From: JBHHYR01 sp046757585
Lineage (GTDB): Bacteria; Desulfobacterota; Binatia; HRBIN30
Direction: 5' to 3'
DNA: 14,469 nucleotides
Assembly (NCBI GenBank): GCA_046757585.1
Contig: JBHHYR010000091.1
Coordinates: 1 to 14,469, forward strand
Below are positions 7,863-12,498 of this stretch, piece after piece (position 1 is the first letter of the stretch; every line of letters starts with the position of its first letter). Both the position numbers and the translations under genes were made by a program. Under the pieces are notes generated by a model. That model was given only the letters and a program-made list of their open reading frames with translations, made no database searches and was not told the DNA's origin.

Positions 7863-8015
7863 GAGAGGCGGGGACGTCTGTCGGAGGGGGTTGCCTCAAC
7901 GATGCGAAAATGAATGGGAGATCGAACAGGAACTTCGCCGAGGAAACACTGGCGCTGCAACCACGAGTTCCCGGAAGAGAGCGGGCGGCGTTCACGGATA
8001 AGCCGGTGCGTCTGG

Positions 8016-8050
8016 TTGCGCAGCGTAGGTAAGAATAGTATAAGTATTAC
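8016..8050 (+). promoter_or_regulatory. vapBC promoter with overlapping AT-rich inverted repeat
   Basis: TTGCGC (8016-8021), 17-bp spacer, TATAAG (8039-8044). The predicted start is at or within a base or two of the vapB ATG, and there is no ribosome site next to it, suggesting a leaderless mRNA. An imperfect inverted repeat (8029-8050, GTAA...TTAC ends) covers the -10 and is the likely site of VapBC autorepression. Confidence 0.5.
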
Positions 8051-8284
8051 ATGCGTATCACATCGAAGGGTCAGGTCACCATTCCGGTTGAGATTCGCGA
8101 GCGTCTGGGGCTATTACCCGACAGCGAGGTTGAGTTCGAGGTCGTAGGGAACGCGGTGCGGCTCGAGAAGGCGCACCGCAAGGAGCGGCGGAGGGGGAGG
8201 TCGCTGGTCACTCGCCTGCGAGGACGCGGTAACGTGCGCATGAGCACCGATGAGATCCTTGCCTTGACCCGGAACGACACGTGA
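8051..8284 (+). CDS. vapB: VapB/AbrB-type antitoxin
   Basis: 77 residues. A SpoVT/AbrB swapped-hairpin DNA-binding domain occupies residues 1-42 (MRITSKGQVTIPVEIRERLG, then LPDSEVEFEV and VRLEK). A basic linker and a C-terminal segment (STDEILALTR) that would bind and neutralise the toxin follow. An in-frame stop just upstream fixes the start at ATG 8051. The stop overlaps the toxin GTG as GTGA, the usual coupled arrangement. It is the antitoxin and the autorepressor of the pair. Confidence 0.92.
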   Translation: MRITSKGQVTIPVEIRERLGLLPDSEVEFEVVGNAVRLEKAHRKERRRGRSLVTRLRGRGNVRMSTDEILALTRNDT

Positions 8285-8685
8285 GCGGTGTTCTCGTCGA
8301 CAGCAACGTCCTGCTCGACATCTTCACCGAAGACAGACGCTGGTACTCGTGGTCTGCGGGTGCGCTGGCGCAGTGTGCCGATGACTCGGTTCTCACGATT
8401 AATCCGATCATCTACGCAGAGGTGTCGATTCGGTTCGACACCATGGAAGAGCTCGATGACGTTCTTTCAGAAGACTATTTTCAGCGACTGCCGCTGCCTT
8501 GGGAGGCGGCGTTTCTCGCTGGGAAGGCGTTCCTCAAGTATCGCCGTCGGCGCGCTGCGAGGCGGACGCCGCTCCCCGACTTCTACATTGGTGCGCACGC
8601 CGCCATTGCCGGGCTGAGAGTGCTAACCAGGGATCCTGCCCGTTACCGATCCTACTTCCCGCGCCTGAGCATCGTCGCCCCCTGA
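8281..8685 (+). CDS. vapC: VapC-type PIN-domain toxin ribonuclease
   Basis: 134 residues, GTG start overlapping the vapB stop by 4 bp. The PIN-domain acidic residues are visible: Asp7 (VDSNVLLDI), Glu47 (YAEVSI), Asp100 (LPDFYIGAHA) and Asp118 (LTRDPARYRSYFP). Together they bind the Mg2+/Mn2+ used for RNA cleavage, typically of initiator tRNA or an rRNA loop in this family. All four are intact, so the toxin should be active. The pair is inserted on the opposite strand between merR and its other targets. Confidence 0.93.
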   Translation: MSGVLVDSNVLLDIFTEDRRWYSWSAGALAQCADDSVLTINPIIYAEVSIRFDTMEELDDVLSEDYFQRLPLPWEAAFLAGKAFLKYRRRRAARRTPLPDFYIGAHAAIAGLRVLTRDPARYRSYFPRLSIVAP

Positions 8686-8952
8686 ACCGAACAATGCGTC
8701 GCCACCAGACGCGGCAACGTTACGGCTCCGATCTTCGTCGCGCTCCGCATGCACGAAGTTGAACTCGAGAAGGGCGAGGACCTTCGTGCCGTATCGCCGC
8801 GTGATGTCTGGAAGGAGGAAATACTCGGCGTGGAGGTTGGCACGGCCTCTTCGACCTCGTCTTCACCCGTCAAAGCCTCCGCTATGAATCGGAATGGTAC
8901 GCCATTGTTTGTCAAAACTTGCACGTTGACTATGCGCGCTGGGGCGGTGCAG
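8686..8952. other. 267-bp gap with no assignable gene
   Basis: Between vapC and the convergent Zn/[2Fe-2S] protein gene. Short stretches look protein-like in more than one frame (plus strand around 8850-8950, minus strand around 8690-8850), but none has a start and ribosome site or joins into a family I know. It may be an eroded gene or simply non-coding GC-rich sequence. Confidence 0.35.
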
Positions 8953-9450
8953 TCACGCGTTCTTCGCACCGCCGGACTGCGCCGCTGTCGCTTGCTCGGC
9001 GACCTGCTTCTCGTAGCGACGCACGTCTCCGAGACAACAGCGGCCGGATGGGTTCTTCACCTCGCAGGCGCAGTGCCCGGCTCTGATCTCCTCGCTGATG
9101 ACGGCAGAGGCGCTGGACTGCCCAGTGACGGTGATCTCCGTGGCAATCGCGCCGCGCGTGTGGCCGAAACAGTAGCATAGGGGTACATCGGGCCCAGGGT
9201 CTTTCACATTGACAGGCACGCGCAGATCGCTCTGCTGCAACACTCCGCCGTCACGGTTGTAGTACACGACTCGGCATCGGGGGGTGAGGCAGTAGCCGTA
9301 CGTCAGGTGGGCAAGGCGCGCCGGCGGCACGTCGATCCGAGCCATTGCCCCCACGGTTTCGCGGCCGACCTCGCGACCTGCCGCCCCACACTCCGGGCAG
9401 GGAGTCCCTTGCAGGTCCGATCGCTTTGCCGATGCGCAGCACTCCGACAT
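8953..9450 (-). CDS. CopZ N-terminal-like zinc/[2Fe-2S] protein
   Basis: 165 residues. It resembles the N-terminal domain of Archaeoglobus CopZ, which binds a zinc ion and a [2Fe-2S] cluster. Cysteines at 4/5, 18, 21 (TPCPECG), 54 and 59 (YGYCLTPRC) form the zinc part. C92-Y-C94-F, then GHCACE (127, 129) and NPSGRCCLG (138, 139) form the [2Fe-2S] part, with a BFD-like order. The heavy-metal-associated domain that follows in CopZ is missing here but is present as the C-terminal half of the upstream MerT fusion, so the pieces may work as partners. ATG 9450 has only a weak ribosome site. It lies 153 nt after merTP, same strand. Role proposed: delivery or redox adjustment of a soft metal in the cytoplasm. 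Confidence 0.8.
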   Translation of the reverse strand: MSECCASAKRSDLQGTPCPECGAAGREVGRETVGAMARIDVPPARLAHLTYGYCLTPRCRVVYYNRDGGVLQQSDLRVPVNVKDPGPDVPLCYCFGHTRGAIATEITVTGQSSASAVISEEIRAGHCACEVKNPSGRCCLGDVRRYEKQVAEQATAAQSGGAKNA

Positions 9451-9603
9451 GGCATCAGTCCGTGGTGACCCTGGCTGGCGGCATCCTTCGCGAACCCGTT
9501 ATCGCACAGGTGTAGAAAGCGAGGCACACGTGCATGAAGGTAGCGCTCCGCGACCAGTCATGGTCCCGTCATCCCCGTCGTGTTCATGTCTGAGCACGCG
9601 CCA

Positions 9604-10200
9604 TCAGCCATCCGTGCTTCCGGGGCGTCTTTGCGCCGCCGCGACGTCGGGCTTGTAGCCAGCGGCGCGGATGGCCGCAGCGATTGCATCCAGGCTGACT
9701 GCTCCCGGCTTCATGCGAACGGTCACGTTGCTCTGGGCGACGCTGGCGTCAGCTGCAAGGACGCCGTCCAGCTTGCGCAGGTTCGACTCGATCGCCAGCT
9801 CGCAGGATACGCAGGTCATGCCACGGACGGGCAGGGTGATCACTGTGCCCGCTGTCGTACTGGTGAGGGTTGGCGTTCCGCCGCTGCCTGCCACTGCCGA
9901 GAAGAGATGCAGCCCGACGAACAGGCCCACGATTACGCTGGCGAACATCAGCGAGCCGCGTGTCGCGCGCTCGTTCTTCTCGTCCGACGCACACGCCACC
10001 CGCTGCCACTTCTTTCGCAGGAAGTATGCCCAGGCAATCGCTAGGAGCCCCACGGCTCCCCCGGTGAGGTACCAGTGATAGGCGCCGATGAAGCTGCCAG
10101 CACCCAGACTCCCGAGCCCGAGCAACGCGAGCCCCACCGGCACGACGCAACAGGTGGATGCCAGAATGGCTGATATGAATCCCAATCGCTTTGCTTTCAT
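9604..10200 (-). CDS. merT: MerT-MerP fusion: mercuric transporter with C-terminal heavy-metal-associated domain
   Basis: 198 residues. Three transmembrane helices (about 5-30, 45-62, 84-104) carry the MerT vicinal pair Cys17-Cys18 in helix 1 (STCCVVP). A Cys70 lies in the cytoplasmic loop, where MerT normally has a cysteine pair. After helix 3 the chain exits to the periplasm and continues into a heavy-metal-associated (MerP-like) domain with GMTCVSC (Cys130, Cys133). MerP picks up Hg(II) outside and MerT passes it inward; here both are one polypeptide. ATG 10200 follows AAGGGA by about 8 nt. A MerR-type promoter lies upstream (10243-10274). No mercuric reductase (merA) is in the window. Confidence 0.9.
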   Translation of the reverse strand: MKAKRLGFISAILASTCCVVPVGLALLGLGSLGAGSFIGAYHWYLTGGAVGLLAIAWAYFLRKKWQRVACASDEKNERATRGSLMFASVIVGLFVGLHLFSAVAGSGGTPTLTSTTAGTVITLPVRGMTCVSCELAIESNLRKLDGVLAADASVAQSNVTVRMKPGAVSLDAIAAAIRAAGYKPDVAAAQRRPGSTDG

Positions 10201-10242
10201 CCTGCGTCCCTTCGAGGGCGAGCCTTTTCACCCCTGCCGATA

Positions 10243-10274
10243 GTTGTGCACCCTGCACCATGGTACGGAGTCAA
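10243..10274 (-). promoter_or_regulatory. MerR-type promoter/operator in front of merTP
   Basis: Minus-strand -35 TTGACT (10274-10269), 20-bp spacer, weak -10 CACAAC (10248-10243). The -35 reads on as TTGACTCCGTAC, the same 12 bases that begin the Tn21/Tn501 mer promoter. The dyad region on the plus strand (CCCTGCACCATGGTACGGAG, 10251-10270) matches the operator at 11106-11125 in 16 of 20 positions. Confidence 0.8.
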
Positions 10275-10427
10275 TACCCCTGGGGGAACCGAAGCGAAGC
10301 CGGTCGGGTCCGACCGCCTACGGACCGTTGGCCCGCCGGGCGTAGAAGAGCTACGACGTGTTTGCCTCATGATATGGGAGATGGCGTTCAATGCGCTGCG
10401 TTGTGGGATGCGTCGGCGCCTGCGCCG

Positions 10428-11015
10428 CTAGGGAGTGTCTGCGAGCGGATGTCGCGCTCGCGACCTCTTGACGGCACTCAGGCCGCTGGCGTGCAACGCG
10501 AGCGCTAGATCGGCGGCAACATCGGCGGTGTCTGTTCCCAGGAGATGTAGGAGCTCGCGTGAGAATCTTCCTGCATGTAGGAGCTGGTTCGGGTCGGCCC
10601 CGGTCACCATGGGCAGCTGGTGCATCCAGAACGCGGGGGCGGGCGGCGTTTCCGGATCCCAGGTGGTGCCTGAGGCGTAGAGCAGGTAGACGTCCCACGC
10701 GACGCTCTTCAAGCCGAGTGTCTTGGCAAAGAAGTTGCCAAGTACGTGGTCGGCATCCCAGCTGTGTTCAAGCCGAGGATCCGCAAGACTGTCAGACTCC
10801 GCCTGCGCCAACTCCGCAGTGTCCCCGCCCAGCATGGGGAGCCAGACGGCAAACGCTTTGAGCGCTTGCGTCTCGACTCCGTCCAGCAGCCCGCGGACAA
10901 CACCTTGCCCGTACTGGCACACCAGTCAGGTGGGGGAAAGGATCGTGAGCATTCGTACTGACGCGTGTGCCTGATTGAATTGGTCTCTGAAGTGGCCAAT
11001 GTTGGTCGGTTGCAT
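10428..11015 (-). CDS. Candidate selenoprotein: thioredoxin-like protein with in-frame TGA (Sec30, UxxC motif)
   Basis: ATG 11015 follows a strong GGGAGGAG ribosome site. The frame encodes 29 residues ending in a beta-strand and redox-motif lead-in (SVRMLTILSPT), then TGA (10928-10926), then continues in the same frame for 165 residues to a stop at 10428. Read through, it is 195 residues with the motif U30-L-V-C33 after the strand, the thioredoxin/DsbA position of CxxC. Downstream are AFAVWLPMLGGD, HSWDADHVLGNFFAKTLG, VAWDVYLLYASGTTW and FWMHQL blocks, which I associate with an uncharacterised thioredoxin-like family having SPTCxxC. A hairpin of bacterial SECIS type follows the TGA. Alternatives are a nonsense-mutated pseudogene (Cys TGC/TGT to TGA is one base) or a sequencing error. 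It is controlled by a MerR-type operator, so a metal-stress redox role is inferred. Confidence 0.7.
10894..10911 (-). promoter_or_regulatory. Candidate bacterial SECIS hairpin
   Basis: In the mRNA sense the sequence is CGGGCAA-GGUG-UUGUCCG: seven base pairs (one G-U) closed by a GGUG loop. It begins 14 nt after the UGA, and the loop begins 21 nt after it. Bacterial SECIS elements lie immediately after UGA, with an apical loop roughly 16-37 nt away that carries a G among its first two bases; all of this holds here. A possible outer CCAG/CUGG pairing extends it. Energy was not computed. Confidence 0.6.
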
Positions 11016-11097
11016 GCGTGCTCCTCCCGTCACGTGATCCAGCCGGTTCGAACGCCCGCCGCCCACTTCCAGCGGGGCGTTCTCACCCCTGGGGACG

Positions 11098-11129
11098 ATT
11101 GTGCACCCCGTACCATGGTGCGGGGTCAA
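11098..11129 (-). promoter_or_regulatory. MerR-type promoter/operator in front of the candidate selenoprotein gene
   Basis: Minus-strand -35 TTGACC (11129-11124), 20-bp spacer, -10 CACAAT (11103-11098). The operator CCCCGTACCATGGTGCGGGG (plus strand, 11106-11125) is a palindrome in which 9 of 10 base pairs match, the most symmetrical of the three sites. Predicted leader is about 75 nt before ATG 11015. Confidence 0.8.
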
Positions 11130-11259
11130 TACCTCGCCACATGGGGAGTAGGAGGAGGCCTGCGCCGGCACGGTGGCGCTGAGACCATTCGCGTGTATGC
11201 AGCGCCCAGCTCTTGGTGACTGGGCTGTAATCGACCCGCAAGCAAGGCAAGAGGCTGCC

Positions 11260-11682
11260 TTACGTCGACGCCAGCTCTTTCAGCCCCGCTTCAACCCACT
11301 CAACGATGGCCTCGGCGTACTGAATGGCTTCGCTGGAGTCTTCCGCGTCGTACTCATCCGAAGGGATGAAGTCTTCGCCACCATAGAAGGCAAGCTCCCG
11401 TTCTCGCCGGAGCCGTTTCGAGATCCGGCGGATCTCGGAGAGGTGATCGGCTACGGCTGTCGGGAGCCGCTTTCGCTCAGCAGTGAGGAATTTGCTGACA
11501 TCATGTTCCTTAGGTGGGTCCAGTCCCACGATGCGCAGCAGCCCCTTGAGTGCCAGCTCGACCGCCTCCTGGCTTTCGCGCACAGCATCGGCATGAAGAC
11601 CGGCGGCCTGCATCTGGCGTAGGAAAGCGACACGGCCACGTGCCCTTTCGATGTAGCTCCTGCCCAGGCGGACGTTGGTCAC
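11260..11682 (-). CDS. HEPN-domain protein, partner of the upstream nucleotidyltransferase
   Basis: 140 residues, all-helical. GTG 11682 overlaps the upstream stop as GTGA. The HEPN core is visible: RESQEAVELALKGLL (about 35-49), LSEIRRISKRLRRERELAFYGG (81-102) and a C-terminal AIQYAEAIVEWVEAGL helix. HEPN proteins paired with minimal nucleotidyltransferases form toxin-antitoxin modules (HepT/MntA) in which HEPN is an RNase with an Rx4-6H motif. Here the corresponding segment RERELAFYGG has no histidine, so RNase activity is doubtful and this may be a binding-only relative. No gene follows in the same direction for about 245 nt. Confidence 0.85.
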   Translation of the reverse strand: MTNVRLGRSYIERARGRVAFLRQMQAAGLHADAVRESQEAVELALKGLLRIVGLDPPKEHDVSKFLTAERKRLPTAVADHLSEIRRISKRLRRERELAFYGGEDFIPSDEYDAEDSSEAIQYAEAIVEWVEAGLKELAST

Positions 11683-12176
11683 GAGATCTCAAAAACCTCG
11701 CCCGGGCGGTAGTCCTTCTTCAGGACCCAATACCAGCGGTCGCCCCGCGAGCGGCGTTCTGCCCCCAAACGATGTAGTTCCGCTCGCATACGCTCGAGCC
11801 GCCGCGCCAAGAAGTCGTCGCGATCCACGAGGATGCGGACATGGACGGTCATATCGAGGTACAGAATCGAGAATCCCTCGGCCTCGTCGCAAGTGCGGAT
11901 GACGGGGCTCAATTCAACATTCCACCCCTGCGCTTCGAGTGCGTCAAACGCCGGCGTGAGACCGGCCTCGAGCGCATCAAATTCATCGAGCCGGAAACGC
12001 CGGCGGGGGGCAGCGGTGGCGAGGATGATCAATAGGTCCAGATCAGATCGTGGGCCTGCCCGCCCGGACGCGTGCGAGCCGAACACCGCGAGGCTGACGA
12101 GGCGGGGTCCGTAGAACACTGTGGCGCGCTGGCGCAACGCATCCAGAAACCCGTCAATTGGCGGTGCTGCTCGCAT
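11679..12176 (-). CDS. MNT-type minimal nucleotidyltransferase (antitoxin-like)
   Basis: 165 residues from ATG 12176. The Pol-beta nucleotidyltransferase signature is intact: VFGSHASGRAGPRSDLDLLI, with Gly33-Ser34 and the acidic pair Asp45/Asp47. A third acidic residue, Glu89, sits in the WNVELSPVI strand. In MntA/HepT pairs such enzymes transfer AMP to the HEPN partner. The frame is open further upstream, but that part reads through the palindromic repeat (typical SPFDEGGLRGI translation), so the extended N-terminus is rejected; ATG 12176 has no clear ribosome site. The stop overlaps the HEPN start. Confidence 0.85.
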   Translation of the reverse strand: MRAAPPIDGFLDALRQRATVFYGPRLVSLAVFGSHASGRAGPRSDLDLLIILATAAPRRRFRLDEFDALEAGLTPAFDALEAQGWNVELSPVIRTCDEAEGFSILYLDMTVHVRILVDRDDFLARRLERMRAELHRLGAERRSRGDRWYWVLKKDYRPGEVFEIS

Positions 12177-12498
12177 GCAGGAACGATACGCTAGCCATGG
12201 CCAGCGTACAAACGGAGGGGCAAGGTCGCGACCATCGAGCGCGCCGTAGCGCGCGGACAAGCGGCAGGCACGCACGGGGCCCCTACTTTCGCAAAGGAGG
12301 GTCAGCGAGGATTTGCTGGCGCGTAGTAAAATCCCCCTTAGTCCCCCTTCGTCAAAGGGGGAGGGGGAGGCAGCGATATCGGTCCCCTTTGTCAAAGGAG
12401 GAGGCAGCGGTAAGGGCCTGCTGGTATCTTCGGATTGAGGTCAACTAACTGCGGCTGCGGTTTTGGTGTCCGATGCGGCCGGAGGGTCGCGCGAGCGG
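12177..12498. other. Intergenic region between nucleotidyltransferase and Sco-MauG genes, mostly repeat
   Basis: 322 bp with no gene I can support. The central part (12287-12410) is a cluster of palindromic C-rich/G-rich repeats. The remainder has no recognisable promoter. The repeats could end the Sco-MauG transcript. Confidence 0.5.
12287..12410. repeat. Cluster of short palindromic repeats (CCCCCTTnGTCAAAGGGGG type)
   Basis: Hairpin 1: TCCCCCTT (12342-12349), 5-nt loop, AAGGGGGA (12355-12362). Hairpin 2: CCTTTG (12386-12391), 1 nt, CAAAGG (12393-12398). Both continue as GGAGGCAGCG, so they are direct copies of one about 30-bp unit. A partial third copy (CGCAAAGGAGGGTCAGCG) lies near 12290-12308. 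This resembles dispersed REP-like elements of many environmental genomes. Confidence 0.7.

Noticed and set aside
8652..8969. Minus-strand 105-codon open frame after vapC
   Set aside because: Overlaps the 3' ends of both vapC and the Zn/[2Fe-2S] gene, has no ribosome site, and its composition (long Ser/Thr runs) looks like an antisense artefact.
10428..10922. A normal gene starting at GTG 10922
   Set aside because: That start has no ribosome site and would remove the thioredoxin-fold first strand. The upstream ATG 11015 with GGGAGGAG and the same frame explains the gene better if TGA is read as Sec.
12177..12395. N-terminal extension of the nucleotidyltransferase (upstream in-frame codons)
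   Set aside because: The extension is the translation of the palindromic repeat cluster and surrounding intergenic DNA. The domain begins normally from ATG 12176.
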